A program made the position numbers and the translations under genes. Positions 1 through 13,058 of a stretch of DNA of 64,000 nt are shown here, one piece after another. The notes beneath the pieces were generated by a model. That model had not been told where the DNA came from. It saw nothing but the letters and a program-made list of their open reading frames with translations, and ran no database searches. The DNA lies in contig CM077115.1 in the NCBI GenBank assembly GCA_039619475.1, positions 40,734,944-40,798,943 on the forward strand, read 5' to 3'. The stretch is from Icerya purchasi. Lineage: Eukaryota > Arthropoda > Insecta > Hemiptera > Monophlebidae. Positions within the stretch are counted from its first letter, which is position 1; every line of letters starts with the position of its first letter.

Positions 1-364
1 TTCTCAGCTGTAGCTAAGTTGTTGTTCCTTCATCATTTATAGGTAGACTGGCATTATCCGCATTATTTATATATTCCATTGAGCTGATTATTATAGCCTT
101 TTCATTTATAGACTACAGTGTGTGCTGATTGATTTTGACCAAATACTTGCGTTATCCTTATTTGTAGATGGGCGCGTGCCAATTTTAATCTCGCAAATTA
201 AATTGCACCAAAGTCTATGAAGGGAAAGTTCTTTATTTTCCACGATTCTTTTATCAAAAAACATATTTTTACAGCTGCAACCGTGCTGGTATTAGTCGTT
301 TTTCCAGCAATCGTAGAGGGAGTTTTACTTCCAAGTCCCCTTTGATTGTTCTTGTTCATCATAA
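1..364. other. Intronic or upstream sequence, no gene seen
   Basis: AT-rich sequence before the first recognisable TTC28 exon. I see no open exon here. It may contain more of the decayed pogo-like element that is readable just downstream, but the reading frame is lost. Confidence 0.4.
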
Positions 365-760
365 TCAAAATCGAAACACTTCACAACCGATGAATCAAAA
401 GGATATAAAACCAATTTCAAATAGTTAATTTAGGCAATTTTATAAACAGTAGATTTATCAATGATGCAATATGCTCTCATCTGAGTTTATCTCCATGATA
501 TTTAAAACGCAATTTCTCTGATGGCTTTTGTCCAGTTAAATTTCAAACTACATGAAACGCAGCAATATCTAATGGCTGTATCAGGTAAGTTATATTTGCT
601 AGCAGTATGCTAACTCTTCGATCTCATTTTCTATACAATATTCAGACAAGTGAAGAGTTATGTGAGGTTTATGTTCGTCTAAATATAAAATGACTGGTGT
701 TTTTCAATTTTATTTTTGATCAACTGCGGGTCAAGTATTTTTTCTATATAATCAGAAATT
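365..760 (-). mobile_element. Degenerate pogo/Tigger-like (DDE_1) transposase fragment
   Basis: Read on the minus strand, broken frames give pieces of a pogo-superfamily DDE_1 transposase: TPVILYLDEHKPHITLHLSE around 640-700, then after a frame change NITYLIQPLDIAAFHV, and further on LYPFDSSVVKCFDF near 370-405. The order matches the family: the block with the second catalytic Asp (here LDEH), then the QPLD block, then the Y/FPFD block. Stops and shifts show that it is dead. No terminal repeats were identified. It lies antisense in a TTC28 intron. The family call rests on motif order only. Confidence 0.65.
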
Positions 761-1615
761 TTGTGATTACGAGCTTAAAAATGTGTATATTACGGGGAAA
801 ATGAAGATTTTGGAATGGCAAATGCTGAAAATCAAGCAAACAGAAATAGTTCAAAATGAAGATAATTAAAGAAAAATGATAAAAGAACGTAGGAAAGAAC
901 AAGAATGAACGAGAAACTGAATAGGTTATGTGTTGAAGAGTAGAGTAAACTACGGGTAATAATTTTAAGCGGTAGTGTGGAAAATATTGAAAGATATTTC
1001 TGTGAAAAGTCTAAAAACTACGTTTACTATCACTGAATCTAAGAAACCATTATGTCGCATAAAGTGCATTAGAGATGCAAGTTCAAAACATGGGATAACA
1101 AGAAATTTTGGAAAAATAAATTTCAGGTTATAATTTATTATACTTGTTGCGAAATATTTACGGATTATCTATAGCGTTTCACAATCGAAATATGAAATTA
1201 TAACATTAGTTATTTTCATTATATAAAAAATTCAACAAACTCGCGAATTATAATTTTTCTTGTTAATAAACAGTTGTGTGAAGTGTTTCCAGATCAAGTG
1301 ATTTAAAATATAAGACGCGTAATAAGTAATTTGAAATAATATATTTTTTTATTCTTTTTTTTTTTTTTTTAAAAGATATGCAATATCCTTGTAAAAAAAC
1401 GTTAGACATGTATAATGTTGAACACGATTTAAACTATTAAAATTTATTTCGAAAACGGCAGATTCATTTAAACTATATTAAAATCAAAGTGTATGTATAT
1501 GAATGCATACATATACAGATTAATATATGTATGTATAAATATATTTTTTAAATAAAATGCAAGTTTTTAGTCTTAATAATAATTTATATAATTTTATTAT
1601 TTTCATAGTTAACAG
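761..1615. other. TTC28 intron, 3' part
   Basis: AT-rich intron ending at the acceptor TTAACAG before the first visible exon. It contains a poly-T run near 1346-1370 and purely AT-rich low-complexity sequence. Nothing else is recognisable. Confidence 0.6.
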
Positions 1616-1869
1616 ATTCATGCGAACTGCCATCACTTTCGGAATTTTTATTGACCGCCAGCGAGCTTCTTTTGTTACGATTAACTGCCAGACTAGTGGT
1701 AGTCAGTTGGTCCCATTCGAGGGATGGATGGGCTACAGCTGATGGAGTTGTGGGATTGTCACGTGCTTTGCTTGCAGCGGGAGCCCAGTGTGTCTTGGTG
1801 TCACTTTGGCCAGTTCCAGATACAGCAGCAAAAATTTTACTAAAAGCTTTTTACTCAGCTTTACTGCAG
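1616..1869 (+). CDS. TTC28: TTC28 exon (CHAT domain, part 1)
   Basis: Acceptor TTAACAG, donor CAG|GTTAAT. The frame begins with the last two bases of a codon and ends at a codon boundary. It encodes the strand LTARLVVVS and the conserved GVVGLSRALLAAGAQCVLVS block. The 5' border is less sure than the others because the start of the exon is poorly conserved. Confidence 0.8.
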
Positions 1870-4800
1870 GTTAATGTTTATTTTTAAATACAAATTCTTA
1901 AATTTTCAGTATTAAATAATCTATATTTATCTTTCCCAAGGAGAATTATAAAAAGTAATAATATATTATAATAATAAGAGTATTTGATTAGAACCGGTTT
2001 AAATTTGAATACTACGAGTACAAGGCGATTTCGAATCAGAACGACTTTAAATATTTCCTACTTAATAAATAGCGTAGAATTACGTAAGAAAATTTGGAAT
2101 ATTTCTTTTTTTTTGTAAAATGGCAGGCAAATCGAATGAATGTGCAACTAATAAAATATTAGGTTACCACGATGCCAGCTCATATTAACATTCTTATGGA
2201 AACAATAAAAATTTCAGACTGTAAATAAAAAAAAGAAAAAATCGAATCCATCATGAATAAAACGTGTTTTAACGTGGTCATTCGTTATTTTTTTTATATA
2301 GGGATCACGCACTAGCAGAGCATTAGCGGAAGCAATGCAAACGGTACAACATACGAAACATTTTGCCCATCCGGCTAATTGGTCTGGTTTCTTGTTAGTC
2401 GGAGCGGATGTAAGACTATCAAATAAAATCGCTTTAATGGGACAAGGATTATTTGAACTTCTCAAGTTTCCGGATAAATGCAGAGACGCGTTACGTGTCA
2501 CGTTACATTTGGTACCGTATTTTTGCATTTTTTCTTTTTATTGGGAACAGGGTCTGTATAATAATCGGGTTTTCAGCTCTGCTAACATGTTTCGTTTTGT
2601 TTTTTCTTTTTTAGGTTGAAAAATCCTTACAACGAATCAATCGTGGGCAAAAAAATGCTATGTACACGACGCAAAAAAGCATTGAAAATAAAGTAAGAAA
2701 AGTTTTTTATTTATTACAGAACCAAAAGTTAAAATTAAATAGATTTTTATAACTTTTACTATGCATATAAAATATAACAATTTTTTTTTATTAGATTATA
2801 ACTGTTATTTTGAAAATATCAATTTTTTAAAAAAATGTAATGCACCATGTAAATTTTTATAAAACCCAAATTAAACTCATTTAGATTAATTTATCGCAAT
2901 AATTTGAAAAACGCAAAAATGTTTTGTTCTTTTTTTTTTGGTTTGTTTATTTTTTTTCTTGATATAACTTGCGAAATATCTAATTAGTTAAAATACACGT
3001 ACAGGAGGAATGGTGTAGAGAAGATTCTATGCTTTAACATAATCTGGATCTGTGTGAGCTTTTACTATAAATAACATAGACGTGTATAAGAAATTTAAAA
3101 AAATTAAATTATTCCTAATTTTGAATTAAATGCACGACCAAAGTAAAAAAAAAAAACAAGGAAGAAAATTAAATAATACTTTTTAATTGTATGTATGAAT
3201 AGCAAAAATGTTTATAAGACCAAATAAATGGTAAACTTTACTAAATTTACATAAAACACATGAATAAATTGTGTTGTGTAAAGTTTTGCATTTGCTTGTA
3301 ACTGAAGTTTCGTTAATATTTTTGTATTATATTTCAAAAAAATTCTTTTATACCAGGTGGGTTCTGTAAATGGTTGGAAAGAACTACTTCAGTCGGTAGG
3401 ATTTAGATTTGAACCAGCTGCCAATGGTATACCATCATCCGTATTTTTTCCTCAAAGTGATCCCGATGATAGACTAAGTCATTGCAGTAACAGTTTGCAA
3501 GCATTATTAGGTAACTTAAGAAATTTTATACTGTGTTTTAAACATAATTTAATATTAATCTTCAAATATAAACAATAATATTTTACTGAACATTGTGAAA
3601 TGCAAGAAAAATTTTTCATGTTATCTTTCTATATTAATTTTGAGTTTCGTATTGAAATTTTTTATTGTTAATCGCATACATGCTGCTCGTAAACCAATAG
3701 TTCACAGTGTGACTAAAATTGAGAAATCAGATAATTTCGCTAGTTAGGAATATGTTCAGTAAATCATCTTCAAAAATGTGGTAAGTGAAACTCAAACCAA
3801 AGCTGAAAAAAAGTGATAATAGATGATAATTAATCATCTTTATAATAAATGACAATAGTTGCTTAATTTTCTTTCCTTCGCCTTTTCTAGTCAATGAATG
3901 GGTTAATATGATTCTAGCCACTTGTATCAGACGTGAAATTGAAGTACAGACAAGCTCAATGCGTGTGTCTACAAAAGTTTAAAGATATTCACTCAAAAAA
4001 AAAATAATATATATATATATATGTAATTGATGTAAAACAATGTAATAAAATCGATTCTTCATTAAATAAGATATTTAAAATTTCGCTTGAAGCTTAAATA
4101 ATACATTCCCAGGTGTTGAAATTTTTTAGTCAATAACAGATAGTATAGCTTTTGAAAAAATGACTAAAATTTTTTTAGTATAAATTACTTAATCATTTTT
4201 TTTTCTTTTTTTTTTTTAGCAAGAAGCGGATTGTCAATTAGAGGCAACTGCTTAGAAAGTAATTTTTATCGAGCCTATTTTTAATGATTTTAGGTTTGTC
4301 CGGTATATCGTTAAATGCGCTGTCAAAACTAATAACAAATTCAGAAAACGGTGAAGAAATAATCAACGTTATTCGATATGCCATAAATCAGCTAAATGTA
4401 AAAAATTCTGATACCGATCTCATTGACATTCCAGTTGATGTAAAATTATGGCAAATTCCCGGCTGTCATGAACTTTTAGCTTCTTTAGGTAAGTTAAAAT
4501 TTCCCCGTAATTATATTTATACTTCTCGTAAATATCAGTGTATTCGCATATATTAATAATATTAGTTAAACTAATGAAGGAGTGCCGTGTCTTAAGTACT
4601 CTATATAGCAGTAATAAAATTAATTTTAAAGAATTGCCAAATTATGATGCTGTGTTATCCAAAAGAAAAGTATGATAAAATATTTAATCGGAAAAATGAT
4701 AAAAATTTGTCAATAACATTAACCGCAATGAATGCTTTTTCTATTTCACTGAAAAAATTAAAACTGGTTGGATATTAACACGAAACGAGAAACAGTTAAA

Positions 4801-7800
4801 GTATCTTTTTCAACGTCTAATCATGTTTCGTTACATTCTTACGAACATACAATTCAGAATAAAAAACAATCCAAGTTCCGTATAAAAATATTCCAGAACG
4901 ACCAAAGTTGTGTGAGTAGTTTAAAAAACTGCTCGACTCCGGCCATACTAATACGTCTCGGTACACTGCAATGGAGAGTGTGTTAATATAAAAAACAATC
5001 AATTCGCCGGTTATAGTTTGTTCATTTCCGTAAAACTCGGAAACTACTGAATTAATTTTAAAAATTCTTTCATTAATAAAAGCCGTACATAATTTCTGAA
5101 ATTGCGGGGACCGTATTTTATTGCGTTACATTGACTTGAGAGTTGAACAAAATCGAAAAACAACGTTAAATGTCTAATTTTTTTTTTTAAATTCATGTAC
5201 TATTTTTTATTTATTTTTACTAACATTTAATTTTGTATTTTTATTAATTGTCTTTAAACGCGTTTTTCAATTTTTATCGACCCACATTATTTTTGTAACA
5301 TTTAAAATTAAGAAGAAGAAAAAAAAAAGGATACGATGGAAATTTTTATAGAGTCAATGTGGTTAACGTGTTACACATATTGTATAAAAAGGATTCACGG
5401 GCATTTTCCCAAAAGACAATGCCCCGAGTGAAAAATATCCCGAAAAAATATTTTTCCGAATTCTTTTTCCCGTATGACAAAACTCTCGAAATCAATTTCC
5501 CGGAAAAAAAATCCCGATTACCGATTCGCCGAAGCAAAATGTTCCCGAATATTGAACGTTTTCATGAAATGTAATAGAAGATGATATACTTCGCTGCAGA
5601 CGTTGGCCATGCATTCAGAAAAGTGCACAATCATGGCGAAAATTGTAGGAGGAAAATTGTAGATGGCTTCGTTTATGTACGGTTGAAAACTCGTAATGAA
5701 CGTATATGTACTGGGACTGTCGACTCGTGCGAAACAAGGAGTGCACGTCGCGTGCAGTGACGAACGTATCGTTGAGTGATAGTAGTGTTGTAAACTCCGA
5801 CACAGATCTTAAGAACAGAGCTAGCAGGCGTCTCCGAAGGTGTGTTAAGTCAACTACCCGTGATAGAAAAGCTCTGGCAAAGCGCATATGCGCCGACGAC
5901 TATTACCGCCAAACCCAAGGAGGAGTCTTGATGAATTGGAAGTCTTACCAGAAGAGTACTAGCGCGCTCTGCACGAAGAACGCTTCCTGCTGTTGGAACC
6001 AGTACGAAACAACGGTCAGCAGGAGTCATCGCACTAATAATGCAAGTGAGAGCTGGCATAACAGATTTCGGGTGGTAATCGGTAAGCACCACTCCGATTC
6101 TGAAGGAATTTCGGAAAGAACAAGTGGACACGGAAATCGCCGTAACAGAACCTACGACGAGTAAAGCAGCTCCAAAATGAAAATGGTCGGAGTTACATTC
6201 ACGGATACGGGCAATAGCGACCAAATATGACACGAGTAGTACAAGTGCAGACACCGCACTTGACTGCTTGCGTATCATTGGGCGCAATATTGTAGTTACA
6301 TAATACGGTAGTGTGTTAATAAAGTAATGTGTTTTCATTCAGGCTTTATTAATTTGGAGTAATGAATTCGGGAAATTTTTTGTTTTCGGGGTATTGTCTT
6401 TCGGGATCATAGATTCGAGAAAATGTCTGGGAACCATAAAAAGTACTTTTTTTAAAAAATTTAATTTAACAGCGAGTGTATCAAATACACAATTGCAATT
6501 ACTAAATGAAAAAGCGTAGTTACTTTATTTAAAAGCGCAGAATTGCAGTTTGTGGTATATTTTTAATAATGACAAAAAAAGATTAATTACTTAATCACTT
6601 TTAAGCGTTTTTAGTTTTTTTATTAGTATTTTCATTAATTTTGATCTTTTTACACAAGCGAAAACAAAGAAGAACATAGATTAATGAAGTTAGAAACACG
6701 TTTAGTATTATTTTGTTAGTAAAAACAGTTAACCATACGTTTTACGCGGAGCTGATAATAGCGTGTGTACTTCGTTGAATATATTTATGAAAAAATCAAG
6801 TAAAGTGGGCTAGAAAGTAACAGAGAAAAAGCAGTAGGATGATCTAAAAAAAAAATAAATTTGATCGCGCATTGAAAAGTGCAGTACAATTTTTAAACGA
6901 AGTTTCATAAACGCTACTTCAAGAAATTTAAAAGCGGTGTCGATTATTAACCGTTTCGATGATTTAAATATTAACTTTTAAATTAAAATAATTACTTATT
7001 TTTCTTCTACGAATGTATAGGTTTACGTATACGTCTTTAATAATTTAAACAATAAAATCATATTTTTGCTGAATTACCAATTTTGCACATACACCGTAGC
7101 AATTTTTAAATCATAAAACTAGTACTGCTTTTTGGTAGAAATGCACAAATCAACCCCGCTAGAGGAATCGGATATGTATATAATATGTTCTTTCCGATTG
7201 TAGATGAATCAACTCCAACTAACTCATACCTAGTACGTGATCGTATTCTTAGGTTGCACAACTACAACTCCGCACACTACACACACTAAAGCGAGCATAC
7301 AGAGGAACGAAATCACCTTGGTAAATTGTGATGTTAGTTACCCGTACAGCTAATCGCCTTCGGCGTCGAGACATATTGAATCACACTGTCAGCATAAATC
7401 CACATGAAATGACGTTTGTTCCTTGTGTAACGTCTTTGGAAGTTAACAAATGTAAAACCACATCGTCGGAGATATATCTGTTCGAACACGGATATATTGC
7501 TAAAATGTAACTGTATCAGGAGTTAGCCATATACATTGCCTCATTTTATATTTTACGTTTATAAAATTTCAATTTAATTTTAAAAAAAACAGGCATGTGA
7601 ACTTTTAAAAGTTCATCGTTTTACAATTTCCCATTCAAACAAATTACTTTGCGGTACATATCGCTGGTAGTGTAATAGGACGGGGAGATGTTAGCAATTT
7701 TTGATACGAATTTTTTCAATCATTACCTTTTATAACCCTCGAGGTATTGTCTTCTATAGACCTTTCAACACCGCCGGGGTACGCTGCTAATATTACTTCA

Positions 7801-10800
7801 GAGCGGGAAAATTTTGATTACACACTGATTTGCCTTATCATGGTAAAACGGTTGTATAGTCTCTGCTCTCGGTGTAGGATATAATTTTTTTCTTCTTAAT
7901 TTAATTTTACCTAATTTTACAAATCAGGGAGAAAATTTCTTTCATTTCACTTGACGGCTTCGGCGTAATCAGTTTTAAAAATATCTTTGTAAATAACGCA
8001 TTGCGTCTAACATTAAAAACCGGTCGTTTTTTTAATTAATTTGTTTCGCATACAATAGGATTTGATCTGATGGAAGTCGGCGCGGATGAGGTAACGTTAC
8101 GCATGGGAAAACAAGCGAACAAAAGAAATATTCAGTTTGTGTTACAAGCGCTGCTCGCATTATACGGTGAGTTTGATAATGTTTGATTTTACACCGATAT
8201 TCGTTAAAAACTCGTCTACGAACAGTCATACATCAGTGTCCCGGCTAGTAATTTACATAATTTCCGGTGCTTGAAGTATTTCACACTACATTTAAAACTA
8301 TTCGATTATGTAATTCTCATGAAATACTTTTAATGATTAACGGAATTCATTTTTCATCGAGTGTTGAATTTTTACAACTAGCCAGAATACCGATAAAACT
8401 CGAAAAGCAATAAAAACTCACACTTAAAATTATTAAAACGCTACGTAGTTTGCAGTTATAATGGCTCGATAGTTTATTAGAAACGAATTCTCCAGTCATC
8501 ATAGCTCAGATTCAATTCCCTTCTTATTCCGTTTGGCACATTCTGCTTGATCTTACGATCAGTCTCTTCTTCACTTTTGGTCTTTGCCTTTACTTTTACT
8601 TTTTTTTGTTTGTTTTTCTTTATGATACGTTGTTTTCTTCAATTCATCGAGATTAACTGTTTTTCTTACACGATATCTCAAACAACCGCTTTCAATACAT
8701 TACGTCTCAGATGCTTCCAACTTGTTGAGCAGATGTTCCGATATACAAAGTATGACAATTAAGCGATGAAACTGATTCTTTTCCCGCGCGTGTAGTAACA
8801 CTGCGAATTTGAAACTGCGGGAGTTTAACCTTCTCGTCCTTCTCTATCGGTAGACTATTTTGCCAACCTCGTACGTACGATCGTTAGTTCTCCAGTTGTA
8901 TATTGTTCAAGTATCACGTGTTGCTTGACACGATTATGGAGCGGCGTAATTTAGAGTAGCGCTGCGCGGTAAGTTTTTTGTAAAATTCAGCCGATCTGCA
9001 AAGGAAACATTTGATGAAACGGTTATTATTTGTGCTGAAGCCTCGAGTCGTGCTCAGGTATTCCGGCGGCATAAACAGAGTTTAAAAAGGACGGTCGAGA
9101 ATTTATCGAAGATGAACTAGAAGGCCGATTGAAGTTCGAACTGACTGCAACACGCAGCGTGTCTCTTGTGCGTCAAGATCGTCGGTTAACACACTGCTCT
9201 TCGAATGTTGAGAAATGAACATCGACCGCGAAACAGATTTTAGTTGAAGATTTGTCCATGAAAAAAGCTTTGTGCAAAGACGGTTCCAAAAAAAAAAAAA
9301 ACATAAGGTCCATCACACAAGATTGTCTTGAACAGATTGAAAATGACCCAAATATTCTAGAGATCGCGTAATTACCGGAAACGAAACTTGGTCTTTTCAG
9401 TATAGTCCAGCAACACAGCGGTAAAGTCAGAAGCGGCTGTCAACTGCCTCAGCAAGATCAAAAAAATAAATAAAAAATGAGCGAGTCAAAAGTTAAAACA
9501 ATGATTTGCTTCTTTAATAGCAAAGGGGTGATGATGTACATGTAATTTACGCCACCTCGACAGACTATGAATCAACACATTTCTACCTGATGAAGTACTC
9601 GAACGATTGCAAAGACAACACCAACTTCCTTTAGAATTTTTTTTTTTTTTGTTTTTTAACTACATTGGCTGAGCATTATTATATTACAGAAAGAACTCTC
9701 CGCAATAGATTAGCTCACAAGGAGGATGTTCATGATCATTGAGCGATTATGACATAAAAGAAGCTCGGTTTTATAAAATCACTTTCGAGTCGCTGAAGAA
9801 ATTTAATCCCCAGGTAAAATTAGGCTGCCGATAATCTCATTCGTTCACACTCGTTTTCGTACCATCAGATCCTTACGTATTAGCAACTAAATATGAGGAA
9901 TATCCGTCGCGCGACATAAATAGTAATGAAATATGGCAGTATAGATTTGAGATCCCAATGATTTATATCGGCCACGTACTCCATCGTAGATCTCATTCCG
10001 CCACGCTTTCTTATATGGTTTATTACGTTTTTCTTTTCTGTTGAACATATTTTTTGCTCCTTTTTAAATAAAAGGTAATGCTAATTATTTCAACCAAGTG
10101 CGTAAGGACTTTTGCCGTGCGGTATATTCAGCTTCTTACACTGCAACAGTGCTCTCATATCTTTCCACATCGAAACGCAAATTTACGTTTTATATAAACG
10201 TTCACATTAAAGAATAATGACATAAATACGTATGTTACACGTACATAAAAGAAATACTTGAAAAATGCTTACAAGAACACTAACGATTAATTTCCGTACC
10301 GATCCATTTCCTAAACATACCGTTATGCAGCACCGATTAATATTGTTACACTTTCATAAAGAGAATGTTCACGTACAATTGTGTAACACCGTTCCGAATA
10401 TAAACTTATTTTAACAATTTCATTACACTTGTAGAATTACTTCGATCTTACGTAAAGCCGTACTTTTTTTTTCTTTTTCATCTGAAACAGATACGCACGA
10501 AGCTCCGAGAAGTTTGTCATTGGCCTCATCCAGTTCGCTCGAAAGTTTAACGTCAGACCGAGAAGACATTGATAGTGGCGCAGTATCTCCATTACCTCGT
10601 ACCAGTTTAAGACCATCGATACGTTCGTCAAATAATGTATTACGACCGACTGCCAGTGGTGCTTTTACCAGTTACGGGAAAAAGCGCGGCGAACCAGATG
10701 GAAGAACTTCTGCAGAGAGTGGCATTACGCTCTCAAAGGTAACACAGTTTAATTTTAAACAAAATTCCACAGAAAAAAACTATCACTGAGCAATCGACCG

Positions 10801-12990
10801 AATCGAGTTCATTTCTCAGAAACCGAAAACTGTTTTTGATGAAAAATATGGTGCGCTTCATTATTTTCAAACTAATGACGGTTGCTTATCCGTCGCACTG
10901 CGCATGTTGTCGCGATGTAATTACTCGAATCTGATCGAAAGCGAAATTCAGTTAAACTTAAACGATGTATCCTTTCCTGACGTCTACTAATATTGAATTG
11001 AGTAGATCGTGAATGTAGTGTCCATATCCGAACATTCATTAATTAATTCCAGCAAATTAATAAAAAACTTTAAAATAACAGTTAAATTTTATACTTTGGA
11101 ATATTAATAATTAGCTCAAAGTTTGCAAATATTTTATTTTTAAACGGAAAAATAGAAATGAAATTGATATTAATGTATTGTCTAGTGCACAGTTACTTAT
11201 TTTTATGGAATAAATATAATATATATAAATTAATTACAACGTAATTCGTAGGCTACCCCCCATTAGAAAAAATGTCCCAATTTTATGTAACGAAACAATG
11301 TCTTAATTTTATATAATGAAAGTTAAATGTTAGGGATAGGATTTTTTTTGTGTTGATGCCAGTAAGAATTACGTTGTAAATTTTGACCATTTTATACAAA
11401 GTATAGAAGAAGAAAAGACAGAAATGAAAGCAAAGGGAGGTCAAGGGGTACTGCGAGGCCAAAATGATCAAGTTTTATATATATATATATATATATAATT
11501 ATCGTATCTTAATTAGGCAGCGGAATTTCATTCCAAGCAAACTCAGTTCGAATCCTACTGCCGCACACTGAAAATATATAATAATTATTATCATTTGCGC
11601 TAGGTTAATATCTATAGTTAACGAGTCCAAATGTAATAAAAAAAAAAAAATATATATATATATATATAAATATATATGAGGTCTGTCGATTAAGTTCTGG
11701 GATTACTTTCATAGAGAGGGGTAAAATGAATTTTTGAAAAACTTACCTCAAGCTCCTTCACAATAGACTCCTCCCAACTCAACACACCGGTTACAACGCC
11801 TTTTTTCACCCCTAATCGCAATAGACCCCTAAAGGTAGGACTTTCAGTGCTGCCGTCGTAGCCAATTTTACTTCTAAGTCGTTTTAACGCACTCCTTTGC
11901 GGTGGATTTTCAGCTTTGAGGAGAGACAAAAGTCACATGATCTGGACTATAGGAGAGCAGAGGAAGCGTTGGGATGGAAAATTGCAGATGTTCAAACGCA
12001 ACTGTTTTTGATCTACGGTCAACAGTTCGGGAACGTCTTCGCACACAGTTTACACATACCTAAATCTTCATGTAATATCGTAGCTACTGTGTCCTTGCAC
12101 ATATTTAGTTCGTCTGCTCTATCACTCTAAAGCTCATTTGACGATTAGCGAGCATGAGGGAACGCACACATTCACGGTTTTCAGCGGCGTGCGCGCTGGA
12201 GAGAACGCCCTGGCGCAGATCGTCTTCGAGCGATCCTAAACCGCTTAATCAACTCGAATGTACGTGATACACTATCAGCACACTTGTACGAGTTTTTGAT
12301 GAATTTCCGTCGCATTATCGCCTAATTTCACGAGAAATTCGATCACACACGTTATTCGGATTTTTTATCACACATCTTCGCGACGCGTCGAACGAAACAC
12401 TTTTGTTTGAACTACTGTAAAACATGAACCAACGAACCTTTCGGCTTGAAATCTCGATTACTATTATAAAAATGACCCCTCTTTCGATGCTACTACGCGG
12501 AACGGCGTACGTTAATTTGACGGGAACCTATCGATGCAATCCCGGAACTTATTCGAGAGAGCTCGTATACATATATACCGGTTTGGTAAAAAATAAAAAT
12601 TAATTTGTACTACTTTTAGCGGCGCAGAATTTTGAGTAAAATGAAATTACTTTAATCGAATGATTTGAGACTAGACCTAAATAATAACAGTGATAATTAT
12701 AATACAGGTACTGCCATCAAAACATAATCGTCGACCTACAATTGGTAACACTAATGGAGGAGGAGGTGAAAGTGACGCTGCATTTACTCCATCTCCGCCA
12801 ACGCCAATAGGTTCTTTTGATAGTGTTGGTTTAACACTGCCGCACCAAGTTCGTATAAGAAACCTCTACCCCGTACAAAAATCGCTAACTAACGACAACG
12901 CTAAATCGGCATCCTCTGTCAGCTATCAGACACAATATCGTCCAGATTCTTCCAGTTCAACCAGTTCGACTACTGACTGGGAAGGTTAGT

Positions 12991-13058
<68 letters not shown>

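Noticed and set aside
2214..2528. 104-codon minus-strand frame
   Set aside because: Shadow of the TTC28 exon at 2302-2511.
5850..6338. 162-codon minus-strand frame
   Set aside because: Opposes the MULE transposase remnant, whose family motifs are on the plus strand.
12994..13056. CRISPR-like or regulatory array
   Set aside because: It is plain (TA)n; there are no spacers, and the genome is animal.
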